The notes beneath the pieces were generated by a model. The model saw nothing but the letters and a program-made list of their open reading frames with translations, did no database searches and was not told the origin of the DNA. From Oscillospiraceae bacterium (GTDB lineage Bacteria > Bacillota > Clostridia > Oscillospirales > Oscillospiraceae): a stretch of 5,993 nt of DNA. Numbering within the stretch: position 1 is the first letter of the stretch; each line of letters begins with the position of its first letter. A program made the translations under genes and the position numbers. Shown one piece after another: positions 1-5,993 of this stretch. The stretch lies in the NCBI GenBank assembly GCA_017538775.1, contig JAFYIF010000315.1, positions 1 to 5,993 on the forward strand. Direction: 5' to 3'.

Positions 1-1343
<1,343 letters not shown>

Positions 1344-1374
1344 ACGAAACGATTCCTCCAGGCATAGGATGGCC

Positions 1375-1390
1375 CGAGGCGCGAGCCTCG
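1375..1390 (+). terminator. Stem-loop after ligA, possible weak terminator
   Basis: CGAGGC and GCCTCG form a perfect 6-bp stem closed by a GCGA loop, which fits the stable GNRA type. It sits between the ligA stop and the cotJ ribosome binding site. Only a short, interrupted T stretch (CCCTTTG) follows, so it is not a textbook intrinsic terminator. It could instead be a 5' leader hairpin of the cotJ message. Confidence 0.3.
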
Positions 1391-1403
1391 CACACCCTTT
1401 GCA

Positions 1404-1420
1404 TGGAGGAATTCATTTTG
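1404..1420 (+). promoter_or_regulatory. Ribosome binding site deciding a TTG start
   Basis: TGGAGGA (1404-1410) lies 7 bases before TTG at 1418. The two in-frame ATG codons upstream are poorer: 1340 overlaps the ligA stop and has no good Shine-Dalgarno site, and 1403 overlaps this one. The TTG is therefore the likely start of the coat protein gene. Confidence 0.75.
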
Positions 1421-1888
1421 GAACTTGAAACCGGCCAGACCGGAACTTGCATCGGCACCCAGGGCAACGAGCGCTGTTCCTACCGGGAAGGCGCGCTGAA
1501 CGCCTGCGCCCCGCTGGCGCTGGCCTATGTGCCCATGCAGCAGTCCGCGCAGCCCGCCTACGAGACCTCGGAGGCCCTGCGGCGCGGCACCCTGTTTCCC
1601 GGCCTGGATCTGCCGTTTATGAACCTGGTCAACACGAAGGACGTGACGGATACGCCCCTGGGCGAGCTGATGGCAATCGGCTTTGTCACCCACGAGCTGC
1701 GGCTGTATCTGGACACCCATCCGAATGACAGCGCGGCCTTTGCCACCATGAAGGAGCTGCTGAACCTGGAGCAGGAGGCCCACCGGCGCTATGTCAAACG
1801 CTACGGCCCTCTGACCCCCGCGGACCTGGCGGACAGCAAGCGCTTCGACTGGCTCCAGGACCCCTGGCCCTGGCTGTATCGGAGCTGA
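1418..1888 (+). CDS. CotJA-CotJB fused spore coat protein
   Basis: The product is 156 aa from the TTG at 1418. It appears to join two spore coat proteins that are separate genes in Bacillus subtilis. Residues about 30-67 look like CotJA: APLALAYVPMQQ, then SEALRRGTLFPGLDLPF. Residues about 81-156 look like CotJB: LGELMAIGFVTHELRLYL, DTHPND, RYGPLT and the C-terminal DPWPW. No stop or frameshift separates them. CotJ proteins assemble in the spore coat with the CotJC catalase, and in B. subtilis the operon is transcribed by the mother-cell factor sigma E. Here cotJC starts 14 bases after this gene's stop, so the operon order is kept. No signal peptide or membrane segment is seen. A possible alternative start at 1340 would add 26 residues of unconvincing sequence. 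Family assignment is by recognised motifs, not by a search. Confidence 0.85.
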   Translation: MELETGQTGTCIGTQGNERCSYREGALNACAPLALAYVPMQQSAQPAYETSEALRRGTLFPGLDLPFMNLVNTKDVTDTPLGELMAIGFVTHELRLYLDTHPNDSAAFATMKELLNLEQEAHRRYVKRYGPLTPADLADSKRFDWLQDPWPWLYRS

Positions 1889-1902
1889 GGGAGGGGCACG
1901 CA

Positions 1903-2094
1903 ATGTTTATCTATAAAAAGACGCTGCAATATCCTGTGAAGATTGCCAACCCCAACCCCGCCCTGGCGAAGTTCATCATCAGCCAGTACGGTGGCCCCGA
2001 CGGCGAGCTCGGCGCGTCCCTGCGCTATCTCAGTCAGCGCTTTTCCATGCCCTGGCCGGAGCTGCGTGGGCTGCTGACCGACATCGGTACAGAG
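1903..2094 (+). pseudogene. cotJC: cotJC (spore coat manganese catalase), 5' fragment split by an integrated element
   Basis: CotJC is a manganese catalase-like protein of the spore coat. The ATG at 1903 has an excellent ribosome site (GGGAGGGG, 1889-1896). The first 64 residues are typical: FIYKKTLQYPVKI, NPNPALAKFIISQYGGP, DGELGASLRYLSQRFSMP, then LLTDIGTE. Glu35 (DGEL) fits the first metal-ligand glutamate of manganese catalases. The family then continues with a second Glu and the ELAHLE stretch, giving the ExxH ligand pair. Here GTE is followed by GSRLHRG, which is unrelated. The frame stays open to 2310 but that tail is antisense to the recombinase gene. The break coincides with the end of a serine recombinase gene, so insertion is far likelier than decay. 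The remaining ~125-130 codons are expected at the far end of the element. The fragment may be functional only after excision. Confidence 0.88.
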
Positions 2095-3797
2095 GGGTCC
2101 CGCTTGCACAGGGGGGCCAAAAACCCTTGTAAATCAACGCTTTTTTCGACCCCGGATGCGCCGGATATCTCCGTGTCATGCTTGCACCCGGGGGTTTCCG
2201 GGGCGTTTTCGCCCTGGATCTTGTCCTTCAGCCGGGCCAGACGCTCCAGCACGAACACCCATTTCATGGGCAGAAGATTGAGCCGCACTTCCACTTGGCA
2301 GTTCGGATAGACCACCATATGATCCAGAATATTCTTGTAAAACACCTCGCTGTCCGTGTCGCCGCTGAGCATGGCATTCACCCGTTTTCGCACATCCGCG
2401 CTGAGCTGTCCGGTGTCGTAACGCAGCTTTTCCTTCTCCCGCACCGCGTCAAGCCGGGTCTGCAGGCCGGCTAATTGCCGGTCATAGCGTTCATTCATCA
2501 TACGCATCTCCTCCTTGGTGATACTTTGGGAAAAGAAGGCGTCCAGCACGTCTTCTTTTTTCTTTGTGAGCTGCTCCATCTCATGCTCCAGCTTCTCCGC
2601 GTTCTCGGCGCTCCCTTGTTCGCCCGCCTGGATAGCCTCCACCGCCAGCGCCGTCACATTGTCCGCGATCCAGTTCCGGTCCAGGTTCAGCGCGGCCACA
2701 GCCTGCTTCAGCATATCCAGGGCCAGCTCGTCCCGGACCATTTTGCCGATGTCGCAGCCCACCTCGTTTCCCTGCGTGTCGAAGTGCCTGGTGCCCGCGA
2801 TGGTGGCGGTATAGCAGCCCCAGCGCCTGTAGAAGCTGCCGTCCTGCCGCTTTTTCTTCCGGGACACAAAGCTGGCCCCGCACAGGCCACATTTGATCTT
2901 CCCGGAGAATATGTAGCGGTTGGAGTGCCCGGAGGACTGTTCCCCGTGGAAGTTCCGGCGTTTCAGCTCCGCTTGTACGATGTCCCACAGCTCCCGGTCA
3001 ATGATCGGCGCATGGTGGTCCGTCAGCACGATCAAGGGTTCCTCTCCGTGGTTGTACTTCTTGGCATGGGTCAGATAGTCCGGGGTATAGGTCTTTTTCT
3101 GGACCAGATCCCCCACGTATTTTTCGTTCCTGAGGATCTTGACGATATGACTGTTGGCCCAATTCGTGTTGCCGGAATAGGTCTTTACTCCCGCTTCCCG
3201 GAGTTCCCTGGCGATCACGGAGGTGCCTTTCTTCTCCACGCCGTACTTGTAGAAAATCTGCCGCACCACCTCCGCGCCCGCCGGATTGATCGTCAGTTTC
3301 CCGTTCGTCAAGTCGTATCCCAGCATGGAGCGGCCAAAGACCACGCCCCGCTCCATCTGCCGGGTCTGTCCCCATTTGACCCGGGAGGAGGTTTTTCGGC
3401 TCTCCTCCTGGGCGATGGAGCCCATGATGGAAAGGCGCAGTTCCGCGTCCGGTTCCAGGGTATTGATGCCGTCGTTCATGAACAGCACGCCCACGCCCAG
3501 ACTTCTCAGCTCCCGCGTATAGCTGATCGTGTCCAGGATGTTCCGGGAAAAGCGGCTGACCTCCTTGGTGATGATGAGCCGGAACTTCCCCAGGTGGGCG
3601 TCGTTGATCATTTGATTGAACTGCGTCCGCTTCCTGGTGGACGTGCCGGTGATGCCCTCGTCGGCGTACACGGCGAAAAGTTCCCAATCCGGCTGACGGG
3701 CGATGTACTCCCTGAAATACCGTTGCTGGGCCTCAAAAGAGTTGGCCTGATCCTCCTTGTCCGTGGACACGCGGCAGTAGCTGGCGACCATGATCAT
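2034..3797 (-). CDS. Large serine recombinase (resolvase/integrase, TnpX/TndX-like layout)
   Basis: The product is 587 aa and should catalyse integration and excision of this element by serine-linked double-strand exchange. The N-terminal resolvase domain has YCRVSTD with Arg9 and catalytic Ser11, plus KEVSRFSRN carrying Arg82 and Arg85. A recombinase domain spans about 155-285. A zinc ribbon has Cys303, Cys306, Cys328 and Cys349. A charged coiled coil lies at about 395-460, and the conserved core seems to end near residue 520. The start at 3797 has GGAGGTG about 7-9 bases upstream; an ATG two codons later is possible. The gene reads outward across the element boundary, so the last ~20 residues (from about 568) are antisense cotJC and the stop lies inside cotJC. 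After excision the tail would differ. No terminator is seen before the boundary. The catalytic residues are intact, so it may be active. Confidence 0.95.
   Translation of the reverse strand: MIMVASYCRVSTDKEDQANSFEAQQRYFREYIARQPDWELFAVYADEGITGTSTRKRTQFNQMINDAHLGKFRLIITKEVSRFSRNILDTISYTRELRSLGVGVLFMNDGINTLEPDAELRLSIMGSIAQEESRKTSSRVKWGQTRQMERGVVFGRSMLGYDLTNGKLTINPAGAEVVRQIFYKYGVEKKGTSVIARELREAGVKTYSGNTNWANSHIVKILRNEKYVGDLVQKKTYTPDYLTHAKKYNHGEEPLIVLTDHHAPIIDRELWDIVQAELKRRNFHGEQSSGHSNRYIFSGKIKCGLCGASFVSRKKKRQDGSFYRRWGCYTATIAGTRHFDTQGNEVGCDIGKMVRDELALDMLKQAVAALNLDRNWIADNVTALAVEAIQAGEQGSAENAEKLEHEMEQLTKKKEDVLDAFFSQSITKEEMRMMNERYDRQLAGLQTRLDAVREKEKLRYDTGQLSADVRKRVNAMLSGDTDSEVFYKNILDHMVVYPNCQVEVRLNLLPMKWVFVLERLARLKDKIQGENAPETPGCKHDTEISGASGVEKSVDLQGFLAPLCKRDPSVPMSVSSPRSSGQGMEKR
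2077..2117. other. Left attachment junction (attL) of the element
   Basis: CotJC homology ends at about 2094, so the crossover lies at or close to 2092-2098. Just to its left is a perfect dyad, ACCGA-CA-TCGGT (2077-2088), with a 2-bp non-palindromic centre. Large serine recombinases cut at a central dinucleotide within imperfect dyads, so either this centre or the 2092-2098 point could be the crossover. Retention of cotJC coding sense through 2094 favours the latter. The exact dinucleotide needs the right end or an empty site. Confidence 0.6.
2102..2194 (+). repeat. Direct repeat pair just inside the element end
   Basis: GCTTGCACAGGGGGG (2102-2116) and GCTTGCACCCGGGGG (2180-2194) match at 13 of 15 positions, 78 bp apart. 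They lie within ~100 bp of the element boundary, in the part encoding the poorly conserved recombinase tail. They could be recombinase binding sites or chance in G-rich DNA. Confidence 0.4.
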
Positions 3798-3832
3798 CTT
3801 GCTTCACCTCCCGGGAACAGTATCGCATCCAT
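3794..3832 (-). CDS. Possible 12-codon leader ORF overlapping the recombinase start
   Basis: ATG at 3832 opens MDAILFPGGEAR and stops at TGA 3796-3794, which overlaps the recombinase ATG as ATGA. Such overlaps often couple translation. It has no good ribosome site of its own, and the recombinase Shine-Dalgarno sequence lies inside it. It may be chance. Confidence 0.2.
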   Translation of the reverse strand: MDAILFPGGEAR

Positions 3833-3881
3833 GCCCGGATCTGACAAATGTGCGGGGCAGCGGTGGGGGTTCAACCATGCG

Positions 3882-4067
3882 CTATCTGCATCGTCTTTGC
3901 GCTTTCAGCTTTCCTTCGGCATAGCGGTATTGCATTTCGCTGAGCATTCCGGCCTCCTTCAAGGCCAGAAGGATGGCGTTCTGGAACACAGAAAGGAATT
4001 CGGGATCCTGCTCTCTGTTGATCCTTCGATCGTTCTCGACAGACTGTAAGACCGCCCGGTCTTGCAT
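3882..4067 (-). CDS. Small SHOCT-like protein upstream of the recombinase
   Basis: This 61-aa frame lies 84 bp upstream of the recombinase on the same strand and is probably co-transcribed with it. A G-rich ribosome site (GGAGAGGGGG, 4085-4076) fits the ATG at 4067 and also a GTG at 4073, which would give 63 aa. The N-terminal ~24 residues are charged (QDRAV, ENDRRINREQDPEF). The C-terminal part (about 25-58: FQNAILLALKEAGMLSEMQY then YAEGKLKAQRR) resembles the short SHOCT helical hairpin, in which a helix ending in a Gly turn is followed by a second charged helix. No membrane segment or HTH is seen. Its function is not known. Its place next to a serine recombinase allows a role as accessory or directionality factor, but this is inference. 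Confidence 0.65.
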   Translation of the reverse strand: MQDRAVLQSVENDRRINREQDPEFLSVFQNAILLALKEAGMLSEMQYRYAEGKLKAQRRCR

Positions 4068-4205
4068 GGACACAGCCCCCTCTCCACTACAGCTTATGCG
4101 TTTGGCAGGCGGAATCGTTCTCCGCGGGCAAATACAAAACGATGCGGTTCGGACCGTTTCGCTTTGGGCGAATACGGCAACTCCATCAGTCCGACGCCAT
4201 TCTCC

Positions 4206-4218
4206 TGGGACGGTCCCA
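4206..4218. promoter_or_regulatory. Palindrome at the recombinase-operon start site, candidate operator
   Basis: TGGGAC-G-GTCCCA is a perfect 13-bp palindrome with 6-bp arms. It abuts the predicted -10 box of the leftward promoter and covers the expected transcription start (~4211). This is the position for a repressor that would hold the recombinase genes off. The neighbouring Xre-type regulator is the obvious candidate, but binding is not shown. Confidence 0.45.
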
Positions 4219-4246
4219 TTCTATCAGCGACGTACCGGTTTGTCCG
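4218..4246 (-). promoter_or_regulatory. Leftward sigma-A-type promoter for the small ORF and recombinase
   Basis: On the - strand, -35 CGGACA (4246-4241) and -10 TAGAAT (4223-4218) are separated by exactly 17 bp. The matches to consensus are 4/6 and 5/6. It lies ~150 bp upstream of the small ORF start, leaving a long untranslated leader in which no further gene is seen. Confidence 0.45.
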
Positions 4247-4258
4247 ATTCTCAGGCAG

Positions 4259-4268
4259 AATTGCAATT
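4259..4268. repeat. AATTGCAATT palindrome in the divergent control region
   Basis: A perfect 10-bp palindrome lies between the two divergent promoters, 12 bp upstream of the leftward -35 box. It is short and AT-rich, so it is only a weak candidate for a protein-binding site. Confidence 0.25.
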
Positions 4269-4288
4269 TGTCCCCAAAAAAGCAAAAA

Positions 4289-4306
4289 TCGCGCATTTTT
4301 GCGCGA
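4289..4306. promoter_or_regulatory. Dyad overlapping the regulator's -35 box, candidate autoregulatory operator
   Basis: TCGCGCA-TTTT-TGCGCGA is a perfect inverted repeat with 7-bp arms and a 4-bp spacer. Its right arm overlaps the predicted -35 box of the rightward promoter. Xre regulators commonly repress their own gene from such a site. A cruciform or RNA hairpin role is less likely because the start site lies downstream. Confidence 0.5.
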
Positions 4307-4331
4307 CAAGCAAAGCGAAACGTGATAGGAT
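4303..4331 (+). promoter_or_regulatory. Rightward promoter of the Xre-type regulator
   Basis: GCGACA (4303-4308) and TAGGAT (4326-4331) are spaced 17 bp apart, each matching consensus at 4 of 6. The predicted start is near 4338, about 35 bp before the TTG codon. The weak boxes and overlapping dyad suit a tightly controlled promoter. Confidence 0.4.
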
Positions 4332-4372
4332 GCGGGAAAACAGGGGATACCAGAAGAAAGGGGCGACAGATC

Positions 4373-5233
4373 TTGAACGAGATCGGAACGCGGATTTACC
4401 ATCTGCGGGATTACCGCTGCATGACCAATCGGGAACTGGCCGGGAGGATCGGGATCAGCGAATCGCAGCTCTCCCGCATTGAGCGCGGGAAGACTGCCAC
4501 GGTCAGCAGTGACATTCTGACGGGACTGTCCAGAGAATTCAAGGTCTCCGCGGACTACATCCTCGGCCTGTCCCCGACAAAGGAGAACAGCCATGTCCTG
4601 TCGGAACTCCGGCTTTCTGAGGCAGCCTGCGAAAAGCTCGTCCGGCGGGAGATCGACGGAGAAACGCTGAGCCGTCTGATGGAGCAGAAGGAATTTGAAA
4701 GCGTCGTCAGACTGTCGCGGGCATATTTCACTGACGTGTATGCGGAAGGGACGGCCTACCGCAACACCATTCTTGAAGTCGGCGCGTCCTTTCTCCGGGA
4801 TCACGCGGCGGAAACGGACCACGCAGAAGCGGTGCGCGTCAAGGCCGGAGACGTGGTCCACGCCAAAACGCGGGACCATGAGATCGAGTTTACACAAATC
4901 CAGCGACTGATGAAGAAAGCGCTTGCAGGAGCGAAAGCGCAATATGAGCAGGAACAGGCGGAACATGACCCTGCTCTGAAACGCCGCTTCGCCACGCAGC
5001 AGTTCGCAGCCAGACTCCGGGAAATCGCGGAGGAGGTTCACGCCGCGGAAGGCACGGAAGAAGAAAAGCTGGATCGCCTGACAGACCGTATGATGGACGA
5101 AATCCAACATAAGTGCGGTTTGCCGGACTGGGCGGCAAAGCCCCTGAAGCCGATCTATAAACGGATTATCCGCGCGACGGGTAAGACCGGACAAAAGACA
5201 GAAGACGAAGCCGAAATTGACGCTGTCGAATAA
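4373..5233 (+). CDS. Xre-family helix-turn-helix regulator with long C-terminal domain
   Basis: The product is 286 aa from the TTG at 4373. That start has GAAAGGGG (4356-4363) 9 bases upstream, and the protein aligns at once with the HTH domain. The frame is open back to 4142, but that stretch covers the promoter and dyad, so it is not coding. Residues 4-66 form a Cro/C1-type HTH: RELAGRIGISESQLSRIERG, then a helix leading to FKVSADYILGLS, a hallmark ending of this family. The remaining ~220 residues are charged and mainly helical, with a Gln/Glu-rich stretch near 190-210. I do not recognise that domain; no protease or ligand-binding motif is seen. It faces away from the recombinase operon across a control region with palindromes at both promoters, the layout of an element's master repressor. 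Target genes are inferred. Confidence 0.85.
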   Translation: MNEIGTRIYHLRDYRCMTNRELAGRIGISESQLSRIERGKTATVSSDILTGLSREFKVSADYILGLSPTKENSHVLSELRLSEAACEKLVRREIDGETLSRLMEQKEFESVVRLSRAYFTDVYAEGTAYRNTILEVGASFLRDHAAETDHAEAVRVKAGDVVHAKTRDHEIEFTQIQRLMKKALAGAKAQYEQEQAEHDPALKRRFATQQFAARLREIAEEVHAAEGTEEEKLDRLTDRMMDEIQHKCGLPDWAAKPLKPIYKRIIRATGKTGQKTEDEAEIDAVE

Positions 5234-5235
5234 CG

Positions 5236-5261
5236 TGCGTCAATACGCATGTTCAGCGATT
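5236..5261. repeat. Dyad repeat copy 1, upstream of the ATPase promoter
   Basis: TGCGT-CAAT-ACGCA (5236-5249) is a perfect inverted repeat with 5-bp arms. It begins 2 bases after the regulator stop and ends 6 bp before the -35 box. With its trailing GCGATT it matches copy 2 at 21 of 26 positions. Candidate operator. Confidence 0.55.
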
Positions 5262-5267
5262 TTGAGA

Positions 5268-5296
5268 TTGACTGCTTTCCATAATCCTGATATAAT
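5268..5296 (+). promoter_or_regulatory. Near-consensus sigma-A promoter for the ATPase gene
   Basis: TTGACT (5268-5273) and TATAAT (5291-5296) are exactly 17 bp apart, matching consensus at 5/6 and 6/6. Transcription should start near 5303. It is the strongest promoter in the window and is flanked by the two dyad repeats, so its activity is probably under repression. Confidence 0.8.
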
Positions 5297-5310
5297 GAAA
5301 TCGAAATTAA

Positions 5311-5336
5311 TGCGGCAATACGCATTGTTTGCGATT
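5311..5336. repeat. Dyad repeat copy 2, between the ATPase promoter and ribosome site
   Basis: TGCGGCAATACGCAT (5311-5325) differs from copy 1 by one base, and GCGATT recurs at the same offset. Copies are 75 bp apart, close to seven helical turns, so a protein could bind both on one DNA face. It ends right at the GGAGG ribosome site. Candidate operator. Confidence 0.55.
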
Positions 5337-5348
5337 GGAGGGAAGGAC

Positions 5349-5730
5349 TTGATCCCACGGGACCGCTATCTCAACAAACTCATCAGCAAAAAGGAAAACG
5401 GAATGATCAAGGTCATCACCGGGATCCGCCGCTGTGGGAAATCCTATTTGCTGTTTGAGATCTATCATCAATATCTCAATTCCATCGGCGTACCGGACGA
5501 TCATATCATTGAGCTTACGTTGGACGATGACCTGAACGCCAGATACCGAAATCCGCTGGAGCTTGGCACGTATGTCCGCAGCCTGGTTTCTGCTGATGCG
5601 GGGTCCATGTATTATGTGTTTCTGGACGAGATCCAGAAGGTAGTGACGATTGACAATCCCTACGTCCCCGGCGGTATGGATCAAATCGGGTTCGTGGACG
5701 TTTTGCTTGGGCTGATGAAGCTCAAAGCGG
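5349..5730 (+). pseudogene. AAA ATPase (AAA_14/DUF4143 type), truncated at its 3' end
   Basis: The TTG at 5349 has a strong GGAGG site (5337-5341) 7 bases upstream and opens IPRDRYLNKLISKK, the usual start of this family. Walker A is GIRRCGKS (residues 25-32, with the RR before the P-loop lysine typical of the family). Walker B is YVFLDEIQ (Asp93, Glu94). Normal members are about 400-450 aa, with a C-terminal DUF4143 domain. Homology ends at LLGLMKLKADV (about residue 129). The frame then runs into transposase sequence in another frame and stops at 5768. The gene therefore lacks the later ATPase motifs and all of DUF4143 and should not be functional. Its cellular role is poorly known, and intact copies are common in gut Firmicutes. 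The coding sequence is less GC-rich than ligA or cotJ, which suggests acquisition. Confidence 0.85.
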
Positions 5731-5993
5731 ATGTATCTGTTGCAGGTGTGGTTCAATCTGTCCGATGAAGGGACGGAGGACGCCATTTATGACAGCTACG
5801 CCATGCGGAAGTTCGTCGGGATCAATTTTCTGGAGGAAAATGCTCCCGATGCGACTACGCTGCTGAAGTTCCGTCGGCTACTGGAAGCGCACGGCCTGAA
5901 CAAGCTGTTTTTCGACGCCATCAACCGTGTCATGGTGGAAACCGGGCATATGCTCAAGGGTGGAACCGTCGTTGATGCGACCATGATCAACGC
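5728..5993 (+). pseudogene. IS5-family transposase, 5'-truncated and running off the window
   Basis: From RMYLLQVWFNLSDEGTEDAI the frame reads a typical IS5-family DDE transposase: YDSYAMRKFVGINF, then PDATTLLKFRRLLEAHGL, KLFFDAINRVMVETGHMLKG and GGTVVDATMIN. The Asp in VDATMIN is the first catalytic acidic residue of the DDE triad. The remaining Asp and Glu lie past the window. The N-terminal ~50 residues normally found before RMYLLQ are missing: the frame has a stop at 5716-5718, and upstream bases are ATPase coding. No terminal inverted repeat or IS leader is seen at the junction, so this is not a clean insertion end. An ATG at 5731 exists but has no convincing ribosome site. Confidence 0.88.

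Larger units (their letters stand above)
2095..5993. mobile_element. Serine-recombinase integrative element in cotJC, left part only
   Basis: The left boundary is where cotJC homology stops. Content in order: outward-facing large serine recombinase, small SHOCT-like gene, divergent control region, Xre-type regulator, truncated ATPase and IS5 remnant. A recombinase at one end reading outward is the plan of Tn4451/Tn5397-type elements and of several prophages. No conjugation, phage structural or resistance gene is seen here. The 3' part of cotJC, expected after the right end, is absent from the window, so the element is at least 3.9 kb. Whether everything to 5993 belongs to it is inferred. Confidence 0.7.

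Noticed and set aside
1363..1370. CATAGGAT as a sigma E -10 box for the cotJ operon
   Set aside because: It matches CATACAAT at 6 of 8 positions, but no fitting -35 box is found at 13-15 bp spacing. Kept only as a weak possibility; sporulation control is inferred from the family.
2095..2310. Continuation of the cotJC frame as a 135-aa protein
   Set aside because: Residues after 64 have no catalase character and are antisense to the recombinase gene; the open frame is chance.
2475..4049. A 524-codon open frame on the + strand
   Set aside because: It lies opposite the recombinase, whose - strand protein has clear domains and catalytic residues. The + strand translation is Pro/His/Leu-rich with no recognisable motif, as expected of an antisense shadow in GC-rich DNA.
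4142..4372. N-terminal extension of the Xre-type protein
   Set aside because: The frame is open, but it covers the divergent promoters and dyads, and the HTH domain begins right at the TTG start.
5236..5336. A two-repeat CRISPR remnant
   Set aside because: The 'spacer' is a near-consensus promoter, the repeats diverge internally, and no cas gene is nearby. Operator sites fit better.
5217..5348. ATG-started N-terminal extension of the ATPase
   Set aside because: It would span the promoter and both dyad repeats and overlap the regulator's 3' end. The family begins at IPRD, right after the TTG at 5349.

Overview
The window looks like a spore-forming, GC-rich member of the Clostridia (Oscillospiraceae-like gut Firmicutes). 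It carries spore coat cotJ genes, strong Shine-Dalgarno sites, several TTG starts, and gene families typical of gut Firmicutes accessory DNA. The genus cannot be named from the sequence.

Positions 1-2094 are chromosomal backbone on the + strand. They hold the 3' two thirds of ligA (NAD-dependent DNA ligase), then a spore coat operon. The operon has one ORF joining CotJA-like and CotJB-like domains, then the first 64 codons of cotJC, the spore coat manganese catalase. CotJC stops matching its family abruptly at codon 64/65, inside the ExxH metal-ligand motif.

From about 2095 rightward the sequence is an integrated element. Its left end carries a large serine recombinase on the - strand, reading outward through the junction so that its last ~20 codons are antisense cotJC. 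Behind it is a small SHOCT-like protein gene. A ~300-bp divergent control region (4074-4372) follows, with palindromes at both promoters, and then a Xre-family regulator on the + strand. The missing 3' part of cotJC is not in the window, so the element is at least 3.9 kb and its right end lies outside.

Downstream of the regulator is a near-consensus sigma-A promoter flanked by two copies of a 26-bp dyad-containing repeat. It drives an AAA ATPase of the type usually followed by DUF4143. That gene is cut after about 128 codons and joined, at a stretch that could read in either gene, to a 5'-truncated IS5-family transposase that runs off the window.

The main point of interest is a serine-recombinase element splitting a mother-cell sporulation gene. 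This is the arrangement of known sporulation-gene intervening elements (skin in sigK, SP-beta in spsM), which are excised during sporulation to restore the gene. Whether this element does so cannot be decided from one end.
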